64,000 nt of DNA, taken from the NCBI RefSeq assembly GCF_010729665.1, contig NZ_AP022611.1, positions 124,001 to 188,000 on the forward strand. Reading direction: 5' to 3'. Made by a program: the position numbers and the translations under genes. Shown piece by piece: positions 1-6,918 of the stretch. Under the pieces are notes generated by a model, which did not search any database, had not been told where the DNA came from, and worked only from the letters and a program-made list of their open reading frames with translations. Numbering within the stretch: the first letter of the stretch is position 1; each line of letters starts with the position of its first letter. The DNA is from Mycolicibacterium madagascariense. Its GTDB lineage: Bacteria; Actinomycetota; Actinomycetes; Mycobacteriales; Mycobacteriaceae.

Positions 1-1
1 G

Positions 2-184
2 AAGGAGCGACATCGAGGCCTGGTGGCCGCTGATCGCGTCGATCCGCACTGGCCCCAGGTCGGCTGCGTGTTAATACCCGGCCTCCCCCGGTACGCCGGC
101 TGCGCCACCGCCTACCGCTACCTCGAAGACGCCCGAGCGGAGCTGAGCGTCATTCGCAAAGACACCTTCCGTGCTGGAGGCTAA
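2..184 (+). CDS. C-terminal end of an unidentified protein (partial)
   Basis: An open frame enters the window at base 2 and ends with TAA at 182-184, giving about 60 residues. Third codon positions are strongly G/C, as in the real genes here, which is the main reason to accept it. The tail contains YLEDARAELSVIRKDTFR, probably an alpha-helix, and has no motif I can assign. Its start lies outside the window. It converges on the RES gene at 256. Function unknown. Confidence 0.4.
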   Translation, partial: KERHRGLVAADRVDPHWPQVGCVLIPGLPRYAGCATAYRYLEDARAELSVIRKDTFRAGG

Positions 185-255
185 CGACTGATGGCATCGC
201 CAGAGCCAATAGCTCTGTGCCAGGCCCGTTTTGGCCCCACGTGCTTGTCTGATCG

Positions 256-1449
256 TTACCGCTTGATGACAGTGGTGACGCGATGCTTGGTCACCGACGC
301 ACGGATGAGGATGAGCCGGGTGTAGTCGCCGACATCGCCTTCATCCGCGCAGAATTCAGGTCCGTAGAACACCACGACATTCGCTCCTGGACCCTGCGCG
401 CTGGGAAACATCAGACCATCGACGCGGGCAGGGAAGGAGTACTTGAGGTACTCGGTGAATACCTGGGTGGGCACGTAGTCGATGTGTTCACGGCCGTCGA
501 GGTCGACCGGCAAGGTGAGATCCCGAACGAAGTTGTGCAAGAACGAGATCGTGTAGTAGCTACGAAAGGACTGTTCGTCGAAGATGCTGGGAATCGCGGG
601 GAGCTTGGTCAGGTCAATCAGTCGTACTTCGCGGGCGGTCGTGAACTCCCCGGTGACGGCATACCCGTACGAACTGTGAGCTCCGATTTCGGCCACGGCG
701 GTGTCGAGGTCGGTGGCGCCGTAGAACATGCTGATCCCGGCGGGACTCATCCGGTTGGCGGCGGCCCGCTGCGGCGGGGGTGGCCCAAGTTTGGCGGCGT
801 CGTAGTCACTCGGGTCTGGGTCTGTTGCGGTCATGCGGCCGCGGAACAACCGGGGGCACGGCTGGGGAAATATTTCGGGGGTCTGGGACAACACCGCAGC
901 CAGTTGGCGGAAGAATTCGAGCACCGACAGCCTCTCGCCATCGGCACTCGCGTCGCCTAGGGCCCCGGTGAAGAAGAACCGCGTGGAGTACTTCACAAGC
1001 TCTTTGAAGGAGTCCCAGCTATATTGCAGGACCTGATCGGGTGTGAGTCGCTGCCAGTCTCGCCGTACCCACGATTGCGTGGTGAGGGCGGCTGTGATGT
1101 CCGAGGCCAACCCGTCGTCGGGGGTCCGTCCGGTCGTGGCATGCTCTTCCAGCACCTCCCACACGACGTCGTCGGCGTCGTACACGGTGGTCACCTGGCG
1201 GCCCGGTTGAATCGGCACCCCCGAGGCCTCGGCTTCCTCGTAGAGATGCCGGACACCGACCATGAAGACGTCCAACAAATCATCGAGCGGAGCCGCTACG
1301 GGATTCGAGTCGTCGCCGACGATCTCGCAGTAGCTGCAGTTCGGCTCGGAAAGGTGGTCCGCGATGGCGGCCTTCAGTACCGAGTCGTCGACATGGGCCA
1401 AGCACACGGTGCGGTCGGTCGCCCAGTAGCCACGTGCCTCGGCCGCCAT
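256..1449 (-). CDS. RES-domain protein with N-terminal zinc-knuckle/HEPN-type region
   Basis: 397 aa. The C-terminal half (about residues 205-395) has the RES pattern: RLFRGRM, then the NRMSPAGISMFYGA block followed by TAVAEIG. RES domains are NAD+-degrading toxins in RES-Xre systems, but longer RES proteins with an extra N-terminal domain also occur, and this one resembles the HEPN-associated RES_NTP1 kind. C16, H19, C38 and C41 form a CxxH...CxxC zinc-knuckle-like site. I chose ATG 1449 because AAGGGGA precedes it; an in-frame GTG at 1473 is possible. It lies 41 bp downstream of the MPT63-like gene on the same strand, so co-transcription is likely. No Xre-type antitoxin is adjacent, so toxin activity is uncertain. 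Confidence 0.75.
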   Translation of the reverse strand: MAAEARGYWATDRTVCLAHVDDSVLKAAIADHLSEPNCSYCEIVGDDSNPVAAPLDDLLDVFMVGVRHLYEEAEASGVPIQPGRQVTTVYDADDVVWEVLEEHATTGRTPDDGLASDITAALTTQSWVRRDWQRLTPDQVLQYSWDSFKELVKYSTRFFFTGALGDASADGERLSVLEFFRQLAAVLSQTPEIFPQPCPRLFRGRMTATDPDPSDYDAAKLGPPPPQRAAANRMSPAGISMFYGATDLDTAVAEIGAHSSYGYAVTGEFTTAREVRLIDLTKLPAIPSIFDEQSFRSYYTISFLHNFVRDLTLPVDLDGREHIDYVPTQVFTEYLKYSFPARVDGLMFPSAQGPGANVVVFYGPEFCADEGDVGDYTRLILIRASVTKHRVTTVIKR

Positions 1450-1490
1450 GGCTTCCCCTTTGACAAGACCCACATCCCCTCCAGCGGACG

Positions 1491-2423
1491 CTACGGTGCC
1501 GGCGCGGGCACGGTCGTCGTCACAGGTGCCTTCGTCGTCCCGCTAGCGGGCGAGCTGCCTGCCGGAGCGAGCTGTACCGCGCTACCCGTGGGCTGGCTCG
1601 ACGCCGTCGCCGGTGCCGGTGTCGCGGCCGGAGCCGCGGGGTCGGAGGGCATGGACGTCCCCGCGGTCCCCGCGGGGACGTCCCTTGCGGTGCCCGTTGG
1701 TGAGGTCGAGGTGCCCGGCAACGGGGTCCCGGAGCTGCCCTCGGGCAGCGGCGTCCCAGTGCTGCCGGGGAGGGGCGTGCCGGAGGCCCCAGTCGGCGGC
1801 GGTGTTCCAACAGGGACTGGCCCCGCGGCCGGAACAACACCGGGCGGTGCTGCTGGAGCCGGCGGCACCGCGGCGGACGGTGCAGCATCGGCCACCCCCG
1901 GGCGAGAACCGCCGAACGGCGCGGCGCTCGTTCCTGAGGGGACGGGTGCAGGCGGCGGGGTCAGCCAGACGGCAAGATCATGGCCGCCGCTGTTGTAGAC
2001 GACGCTGTCGGGCTGCTCACCGGTCACGTCGAAGTAGACCTTGCCCGACGTCTTCGCACCGGGCGGCAGGACGGCTGGGTTCACCCCCTGCGGGGTAGCC
2101 GCCAAGAACAAGACTCGGTAGGTGTCACCGTTGCGGGCGCGAGCGTTGAAATCGGACACCACGGGCTGGATCGAACCTTGCACGGCCTCGTTGGTGGCGG
2201 TGGCCTCCCACAGCGTCCCGTTGACGTGCCACGGGATGACATCGCCGCTCGGCTTCAACCCGCTGACGGTCCACGTCTGCACAGCCGACCCGTTGACCAA
2301 CTGCGCGGCCTGTCCGAGAGACGTCAGAGTGGGGGCCACTTCATCGTTGGCCTGGGCCATCGGAACGCCCAGCACCGACCCAGCGGTCACCGCGGTCGCA
2401 GCAAGAACGGTCGAGAACTTCAC
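1491..2423 (-). CDS. MPT63-like (DUF1942) exported immunoglobulin-fold protein with Pro/Ala/Gly tail
   Basis: 310 aa from GTG 2423, preceded by GGGGAGG. Residues 1-25 form a signal peptide ending ...VPMAQA. Residues about 30-155 match the MPT63/MPB63 family (DUF1942), small secreted mycobacterial proteins with an immunoglobulin-like fold: WTVSGLKPSGDVIPW, GTLWEATATNEA, GKVYFDVTGEQPDSVVY. The family is normally about 160 residues; here an extra ~150-residue low-complexity tail rich in Pro, Gly, Ser and Thr follows, possibly for wall passage or display. Role unknown; MPT63 itself is an abundant secreted antigen. It heads a likely two-gene unit with the RES gene. Confidence 0.8.
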   Translation of the reverse strand: MKFSTVLAATAVTAGSVLGVPMAQANDEVAPTLTSLGQAAQLVNGSAVQTWTVSGLKPSGDVIPWHVNGTLWEATATNEAVQGSIQPVVSDFNARARNGDTYRVLFLAATPQGVNPAVLPPGAKTSGKVYFDVTGEQPDSVVYNSGGHDLAVWLTPPPAPVPSGTSAAPFGGSRPGVADAAPSAAVPPAPAAPPGVVPAAGPVPVGTPPPTGASGTPLPGSTGTPLPEGSSGTPLPGTSTSPTGTARDVPAGTAGTSMPSDPAAPAATPAPATASSQPTGSAVQLAPAGSSPASGTTKAPVTTTVPAPAP

Positions 2424-2559
2424 TGTGGGCGCCTCCCCATAGTCGCTTCGCTCCCCCTGGATGCGAGAAAGGAGTGGGTATGAACCCTATCGCGGGGGGA
2501 GAGTCGAAGGCCCGCGACGTTAACCGAGGTGGCCAGCGTCCTCGCCGGTGCCCACTGGG

Positions 2560-2832
2560 TTACGTTGACGGCCCCGCCGGAGCGTTTTCGACCGTGGCCC
2601 GCAACTGCGCAACGGTCAGCGGCTCACGCACTGCCACCTTGACGAGGTTCATCCGTATACCGTTGTCCAGCAGCATTTTTGCGACCTTTGCGCGCCACAG
2701 GCCTGTCTCGTCGTAGGCCTCGGTCTCGGCTGACGCTCGAGGAATGAGATCCGCAACAAGCTCGGCGGCCAGCCCGGACTCGTCTGCCACTTGGCGCTCG
2801 GTGAGTAGCCCGTCAGCATTCGTCGTGCCCAC
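2560..2832 (-). CDS. Small protein with HTH-like N-terminus, unknown
   Basis: 90 aa. The segment LLTERQVADESGLAAELVADLIP looks like the first helices of a MerR/excisionase-type helix-turn-helix, followed by YDETGLWRAKVAKMLLDNGI and LTVAQLRATVENA. It could be a small DNA-binding protein but I cannot name the family. The start is set by the promoter: a TACCGT -10 lies only six bases upstream of GTG 2832, with the conserved box upstream, so the transcript is probably leaderless. GTG 2835, one codon earlier, is the alternative. It shares this promoter type with the relaxase, coupling protein and ESX genes, which hints at a link with transfer. Confidence 0.6.
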   Translation of the reverse strand: MGTTNADGLLTERQVADESGLAAELVADLIPRASAETEAYDETGLWRAKVAKMLLDNGIRMNLVKVAVREPLTVAQLRATVENAPAGPST

Positions 2833-2838
2833 CACTTG

Positions 2839-2881
2839 ACGGTAGATCGTCGCTGGCGCTGTAGTCCACCACCAGACGAGG
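2839..2881 (-). promoter_or_regulatory. Box promoter P1
   Basis: Read on the minus strand: box CCTCGTCTGGTGG (2869-2881), -35 TGGACT (2863-2868), 18-bp spacer, -10 TACCGT (2839-2844), then six bases to GTG 2832. It is the most divergent box at its 5' end, but the last eight bases and the spacing are identical to the other sites. Confidence 0.7.
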
Positions 2882-2900
2882 GTTCCTCACTGGATGGCAC

Positions 2901-3473
2901 CTAGCGCGCTGCGTAGCGGCCCCGGTGCAACAGAGGGGCGCCGGCCGGGTTGAGGAACGAGCGTTTCAGGTCGGCAATCGACCACTGGATGTAGTGGGAC
3001 AGCGGCACCAGCGTAAGCAGGCTCAGGGTCGGGTCAGGTGCGGCGGCGACGGGCTCACCTCCTCTGCGCGTGAGGGTTCGGTAGCCGCGTTCGAAATCGC
3101 TTACCTGGTATCCCACAGCCACGGCCTCTATCGACCAGTCCATCTCCAGAAAGGGCAGGTCGAGGTCGTCGCGGATGTCGTCGGCGAACAACGCGGCCAG
3201 GTGTTTCTCCAGGACGCCGATGTCGGCGACGAACAGCCGCGGATGCTCGTCAGCATCTTCCTCAGCCTCGGTGAGGACGAGGCGGTCGGTTCCGCGGCGG
3301 CGGATGAAGTATCGCGACGGTGCGCCGGCCTCGGAGCGCAGCTGCACGTCGCCGTCGTCAACTGGCTCGGTGATGTAGTGCGCCGAACGTGCCCAGCCGC
3401 TGCAGGCGGCACTCAGGGCTATCGGAGGGCGTGGTGCTGCGTCTGCCTCCCCCACGCGACTGAGGTTACGCAC
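2901..3473 (-). CDS. Imm61-like immunity protein (orphan)
   Basis: 190 aa. The layout resembles the Imm61 family of mycobacterial immunity proteins: ALSAACSGWARSAHY, an early beta region with YFIRRRGTDRLVLTEA, then VLEKHLAALFADDIRDDLDLPFL and VAVGYQVSDFERGYRTL. Imm61 proteins protect against secreted polymorphic toxins by direct binding. No cognate toxin gene is next to it. GTG 3473 lacks a clear ribosome site, and an in-frame GTG six codons later is an alternative. It follows the 3499-3963 gene by 25 bp and probably shares promoter P2. The family assignment rests on pattern similarity only. Confidence 0.55.
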   Translation of the reverse strand: MRNLSRVGEADAAPRPPIALSAACSGWARSAHYITEPVDDGDVQLRSEAGAPSRYFIRRRGTDRLVLTEAEEDADEHPRLFVADIGVLEKHLAALFADDIRDDLDLPFLEMDWSIEAVAVGYQVSDFERGYRTLTRRGGEPVAAAPDPTLSLLTLVPLSHYIQWSIADLKRSFLNPAGAPLLHRGRYAAR

Positions 3474-3498
3474 CTCACGCCGCGAGTCTCTCTGGGGT

Positions 3499-3963
3499 TC
3501 AGATGGCGATGCCGGGTTGTTCCTGCTCGCGCTCCACGCGCTGCTGGCGTCGAGCGGCAGCTTCCACCGTTGTCGCGAGCATCCGTCCGTGCCCGATGAT
3601 CTGGCGGGCCTCGGCGCGTTCGTCGTCGGTGAGATCTCGTTGGCGGCTGACCTGTCGCGCCTTGCTCACCGCCACCCGAGCCAGTTCTCGTCGCTGCTGC
3701 GGGTCGGTGTTGTCCCGGGCGCCGGCGAGTGTCGACTGCGCCTCGCGCAGCAGGCTACGTGCTGCAAGTGCGAGGGCGGCGTCCATGACCTCCACGGCGC
3801 GAGCCCGATCCGCTTCGCTGGTGCTGCCACCGACGGCCACCTCGGCGGCCGAGTCCGCCGCCGAGCGCGCGTACTGGCCCTGGCGATGCGGGTCGGTCTC
3901 CGACTGTGCTGTGCGCAAGTCGCTTTCGGCGTCCGTAAGGGCACCGGACATGGGTGCTGTCAT
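3499..3963 (-). CDS. Helical protein of unknown function
   Basis: 154 aa. Almost entirely Ala/Arg/Glu-rich amphipathic helix (ALTDAESDLRTAQSETDPHR, SEADRARAVEVMDAALALAA, LTDDERAEARQIIGHGRML), so probably an all-helical bundle or coiled coil. No enzymatic motif or membrane segment. ATG 3963 was chosen over an upstream in-frame codon at 4014 because the -10 TACCGT ends eight bases before it. First gene of a possible unit with the Imm61-like gene, under box promoter P2, so co-regulated with transfer genes. Not recognised further. Confidence 0.65.
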   Translation of the reverse strand: MTAPMSGALTDAESDLRTAQSETDPHRQGQYARSAADSAAEVAVGGSTSEADRARAVEVMDAALALAARSLLREAQSTLAGARDNTDPQQRRELARVAVSKARQVSRQRDLTDDERAEARQIIGHGRMLATTVEAAARRQQRVEREQEQPGIAI

Positions 3964-3971
3964 GCGAACGG

Positions 3972-4014
3972 ACGGTACGGAGCACCGCGCATCGGAGTCC
4001 ACCACCAGAGCCAA
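3972..4014 (-). promoter_or_regulatory. Box promoter P2
   Basis: Minus strand: box TTGGCTCTGGTGG (4002-4014, identical to the consensus), -35 TGGACT (3996-4001), 18 bp, -10 TACCGT (3972-3977), eight bases to ATG 3963. Predicts a leaderless mRNA. Confidence 0.75.
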
Positions 4015-4250
4015 CTTCGCCGCCGATCAATTCAGAGAGCTTCGGGCCGGGTGCGCCGTGGACGGTGCGGCTCGGTAGCGAATCGCCGGAGGCCAGGTTG
4101 CATGCAGGTGTCTCGGGCCTCTGCCGGCGGGGAAGGGCCCATCGGGCACAGCGCCGTCCGCCTTTTCCCTCCCGGCTTGGCTGTACGTGGCGGCGTGGTC
4201 ACGTGGCCGGGAAACGTAGAGGCCTTGACGAAGACGGTGTTCAAACCGCG

Positions 4251-4328
4251 CATATCTGCGCAGATGATTGCGTGAAAACTGTTGCGTAACACCATGATTG
4301 ACGATATAGTGTTGCCTATAAGCAACAC
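4251..4328 (+). promoter_or_regulatory. Promoter with two palindromic operators upstream of the 4350 gene
   Basis: A 12-bp perfect palindrome ATCTGCGCAGAT lies at 4254-4265. A good promoter follows: -35 TTGCGT (4282-4287), 17 bp, -10 TATAGT (4305-4310). The second palindrome GTGTTGCCTATAAGCAACAC (4309-4328, 7-bp arms) overlaps the -10 and the expected transcription start, a typical repressor position. Its core matches the operators at 5577-5594 and 6850-6888, so the XRE protein encoded at 5299-5556 is the likely ligand. Bases 4025-4250 hold no gene I can support. Confidence 0.7.
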
Positions 4329-4349
4329 GCAAACTGAAAGGCGAATCTG

Positions 4350-4895
4350 ATGAAAACTCGATCCACCGAAGCGCACGTCACCCCCGCGGCGTTGGTCAGC
4401 CACACGATCGTCCGCATCCAGGGCGTGCAAGACGGCGACATCACCGTGAGTCACGCCTGCTCCCCCGCTACCCGGTTGCGGGTGCAGTGGGGCTCTCTCT
4501 TGATGACCATGCTGTCGGCGCAGGCCACACAAGGGGTATTGGAGGGATTCTGCGCCGCACGTGCGGCGATGGTGCTCATCCCACGACACATCCCGGCCCC
4601 CGCGCCGATCGCAGCCGAACCCTTCGCGGTGCCGACCACGGCCATCGACTGGATGCGCCGCCCCGCCTACGCGGTGGTGCCCCGACAGGAACTCTCACGC
4701 GACCGCACGCGCCAGATCCGCTGGCTGGACCTGCACCTCGGTCCCATCACCTTTCAGATCCTCGATCAGGACGGAGCAGTCAGCGCCGTGGACCTGCTGA
4801 CAAAGGCCCACCGCACAGCGACGCAGGTGTTCCTCGATGGGCCGGACTTCGCCGCCGATCCCCGCGACCAGGACTACCCGCCCTCGCAGGGGTAG
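4350..4895 (+). CDS. Conserved-looking hypothetical protein
   Basis: 181 aa from ATG 4350, with GAAAGG upstream. I do not recognise the family. The middle has AFAVP-like linkers and a compact C-terminal part (IRWLDLHLGPITFQILDQDG), with no signal peptide, membrane segment or catalytic motif. It is the first gene behind a strong promoter whose start is covered by an XRE-type operator, so it is probably kept off and induced together with the ParB-like and PP-loop genes. The codon pattern supports it as real. Confidence 0.6.
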   Translation: MKTRSTEAHVTPAALVSHTIVRIQGVQDGDITVSHACSPATRLRVQWGSLLMTMLSAQATQGVLEGFCAARAAMVLIPRHIPAPAPIAAEPFAVPTTAIDWMRRPAYAVVPRQELSRDRTRQIRWLDLHLGPITFQILDQDGAVSAVDLLTKAHRTATQVFLDGPDFAADPRDQDYPPSQG

Positions 4896-4935
4896 TTATC
4901 CACAGGCCAGACCGAGCCGGGTCTGTTCATCCACA
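4896..4935 (+). other. Two DnaA-box-like 9-mers
   Basis: TTATCCACA at 4896-4904 is a perfect classical DnaA box, and TCATCCACA at 4927-4935 differs by one base; both have the same orientation, 31 bp apart. They lie in the 123-bp gap between the 4350 and 5019 genes. Two boxes are few for an origin, and chance is possible. No replication initiator gene is visible nearby. Confidence 0.35.
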
Positions 4936-5018
4936 ACCGTGGAGGACAGGCCCGCTTTCGGCGTTCGGGCCCCGCACAATCAGGCCCAGGACAACCCCCA
5001 CCCACCGAGGAGGACACC

Positions 5019-5318
5019 GTGACCGTTGCCTGGTCTCTAACGATGACAACCGCGGGCCGCGTCGACACCATCATCGACACCGCCGAGGAGCACGACGCCG
5101 CAGTCACCGCCGTCCTGGCGGCAGCGCTCGACGCGATGCACGCTGCGCAGACCACCCAGTTGCCCCACTCACCGCGCTACGAGCTGCGCGCCGATGGAGG
5201 GCTGGTGGCGCTCATACAGACGGGCACCGACGATGCCGGTAGTCCCGACCATGCGGAGGCCGCCGCACTGATTCAACGTATTGAGGTGGCGCGTAGCGTC
5301 AGCGCGTCGCCCCGCTGA
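5019..5318 (+). CDS. Small hypothetical protein
   Basis: 99 aa from GTG 5019, preceded by GAGGAGGAC, a strong ribosome site. Contains an Ala-rich helix (EEHDAAVTAVLAAALDAMHA) and a likely beta segment (YELRADGGLVALIQTG). No family recognised. Its 3' end overlaps the convergent XRE gene by 20 bp, so the two transcripts collide. It probably belongs to the same accessory module as the 4350 gene. Confidence 0.55.
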   Translation: MTVAWSLTMTTAGRVDTIIDTAEEHDAAVTAVLAAALDAMHAAQTTQLPHSPRYELRADGGLVALIQTGTDDAGSPDHAEAAALIQRIEVARSVSASPR

Positions 5319-5556
5319 GCGGTTGCGTCTCCAGCAGGGCCGCCGGGTCGACCCCGAGCCCGCGGGCCAGGTGCACCAGCACCACCACGGTCGGGCTCTT
5401 GCGGCCACCTTCGATGTGATTGAGATGGGGCCGGCCGATGCCCGCCCGCTCGGCAAGCTGGGCTTGCGTGAGGCCGGCGGCCGTGCGGTGTTCGCGGACC
5501 GCTGCACCGAGCGCGGCGAGGATGAGCGAACCGTCGTCGGCGGGTGTCGCCTCCAT
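5299..5556 (-). CDS. XRE-family transcriptional repressor
   Basis: 85 aa. A Cro/C1-type helix-turn-helix spans about residues 19-73: LGAAVREHRTAAGLTQAQLA, then ERAGIGRPHLNHIEGGRKSP and LVHLARGLGVDPAALL. ATG 5556 is preceded by GGGAAGGGG; longer readings upstream are not coding. An operator-like sequence GTTGCCCAAAGGCTACAC lies 20 bp upstream, matching the sites at 4309-4328 and 6850-6888, so it probably represses itself, the 4350 gene and the PP-loop/ParB-like pair. Target assignment is by proximity and shared sites. Confidence 0.85.
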   Translation of the reverse strand: MEATPADDGSLILAALGAAVREHRTAAGLTQAQLAERAGIGRPHLNHIEGGRKSPTVVVLVHLARGLGVDPAALLETQPLSGATR

Positions 5557-5576
5557 GTCCGTCCCCTTCCCTCGGA

Positions 5577-5594
5577 GTTGCCCAAAGGCTACAC
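5577..5594. promoter_or_regulatory. XRE operator site O2
   Basis: GTTGCCCAAAGGCTACAC, matching the left arm of the double site at 6850-6888 at 15 of 18 positions. It sits 20 bp upstream of the XRE start codon, fitting autoregulation. Confidence 0.6.
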
Positions 5595-5617
5595 CGCCGG
5601 GACGGGCCCGCGGGGAC

Positions 5618-6817
5618 TCAGAACAGCACAGCATCGGTCGTCGCCTCCTGCCACCATGATTCGAACCCGGTCCGTTGCTTGTCCTCCACCACGGCCGGGC
5701 ACACGACGTAGAAGAACTCCAGTGCTGGGAGCTGGTCGCCGCGCTCGCGCACGACATGGCGAACGATCCCATCGGCACCGATTCGTCGCTCACCGCCGCG
5801 CCCATGCAGGTCCTGGCCCATCTGGGCGCGGGTGCCCCGAGCGACGGCCCGCACCGAGCGAGCGGTGATGCCACGCCCCGCGCCACCCGTGGCGGGCCTG
5901 CGGGTGAGTCGGCGGACCTCGTAGACGGCGTGTTCGGACTCGTCGAGCATGACCGCGAACTGTGACTGGACCTCGGTCAGTCCGGCGGTGGCCACCAGGT
6001 CGGCAGCAGAGCTGCCCTCGATGAGGGTTTGGCGTTCGTTGAGGCTGCGTGCGACGTGCTCGAGGAACAGGGCATAGGCGCCTTGCTGTGGTTCCAGACG
6101 CCACCTCTGGGCCACGTGGCTGCGGCCCGCTTCGGTGCGCATAGCGAACGGGCAGAAGCCGCAGGCTGATTTCAACCACCGGCGCCCGGTGATCGCGGCG
6201 ATGTAGTCCGAGCAGCGGTCTCGATCCCAGCCCCAGTCGCGCAACGGGTACCAGCCCGTGCGGCGGTCGGTGTTGAACAGCGCGTCCTTAACCGCACGTG
6301 AGCCCTCGTCGCTTTCGAAGCCCACGACGTGGCGATAGCGCCGACCGGCGGTCACCGTGGCGATGACCGAATCCAAACAGTTGCCCTTGGCGTGAATCGA
6401 GCAGATCCGTGTGCCGCCGATCTGCGGAACGGTTCCGGCCGAGAGCATTTCATCGGCCAGCGTGTAGGCCGCACGGTATAGGCGTGTGGGTGCGGTGGTG
6501 TCCTGGAGGACCGCGACACCATCTCCTTTGGCAGTGGTCTTGCGTTGCGATCGGCCGACCTGGATGAAGCGCACCCCATGGCGACGCAGTGCAGGCAGCA
6601 CGATCTGCTCGACGTCGGTGATCGTTTGATCGAACTCTCCCCCGGTGTCGGCCGTGACGACGATGAGGTCGGCCAGGTCGAAGTCGCGGCTGGACGGCTC
6701 GACGAGCCAGCGCAGCAGGATCGCGGTGGAATCCACGCCCATGCCGTAACTCAGCACAACCGTTACCCCGCAGTCGCTTTCAGCGATTCCGGGGAGCTGA
6801 TCGAGGCTTGTGCTCAT
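5618..6817 (-). CDS. PP-loop ATPase, PAPS-reductase/DndC-like
   Basis: 399 aa. The N-terminus has an adenylating PP-loop, SYGMGVDSTAILL (about residues 23-35), as in PAPS reductases and the DndC/IbrA-type proteins. YPLRDWGW and the cysteines C139, C147, C202, C219 and C222 (CSIHAKGNC, SACGFCPF) suggest a zinc or iron-sulfur site, as in nucleic-acid sulfur-modifying relatives rather than in assimilatory PAPS reductase. The remainder is Arg-rich with a C-terminal helix. Divergently transcribed from the ParB-like gene across a double operator, so the two are expressed together. PP-loop proteins paired with ParB-like proteins are known (IbrA/IbrB), but their biochemistry is poorly defined. Confidence 0.8.
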   Translation of the reverse strand: MSTSLDQLPGIAESDCGVTVVLSYGMGVDSTAILLRWLVEPSSRDFDLADLIVVTADTGGEFDQTITDVEQIVLPALRRHGVRFIQVGRSQRKTTAKGDGVAVLQDTTAPTRLYRAAYTLADEMLSAGTVPQIGGTRICSIHAKGNCLDSVIATVTAGRRYRHVVGFESDEGSRAVKDALFNTDRRTGWYPLRDWGWDRDRCSDYIAAITGRRWLKSACGFCPFAMRTEAGRSHVAQRWRLEPQQGAYALFLEHVARSLNERQTLIEGSSAADLVATAGLTEVQSQFAVMLDESEHAVYEVRRLTRRPATGGAGRGITARSVRAVARGTRAQMGQDLHGRGGERRIGADGIVRHVVRERGDQLPALEFFYVVCPAVVEDKQRTGFESWWQEATTDAVLF

Positions 6818-6849
6818 TGGGAATCAGCCCTTCTCGTTGTCTCCAATGT

Positions 6850-6888
6850 GTTGCCTATAGGCTACACGTGGTGTAGCCTATAAGCAAC
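6850..6888. promoter_or_regulatory. Double XRE operator between divergent genes
   Basis: GTTGCCTATAGGCTACAC (6850-6867), a 3-bp spacer, then GTGTAGCCTATAAGCAAC (6871-6888): an inverted repeat of 18-bp arms with one mismatch. Each arm is itself a pseudo-palindrome around GCCTATA(G/A)GC, so it can bind two repressor dimers. It lies 33 bp from the PP-loop start codon and 30 bp from the ParB-like start codon and would shut both promoters at once. Confidence 0.75.
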
Positions 6889-6918
6889 AGGTTCGACAAA
6901 CGGAGAAAGGAAACCCCA

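Noticed and set aside
283..960. Plus-strand open frame opposite the RES gene
   Set aside because: Antisense to recognisable RES motifs.
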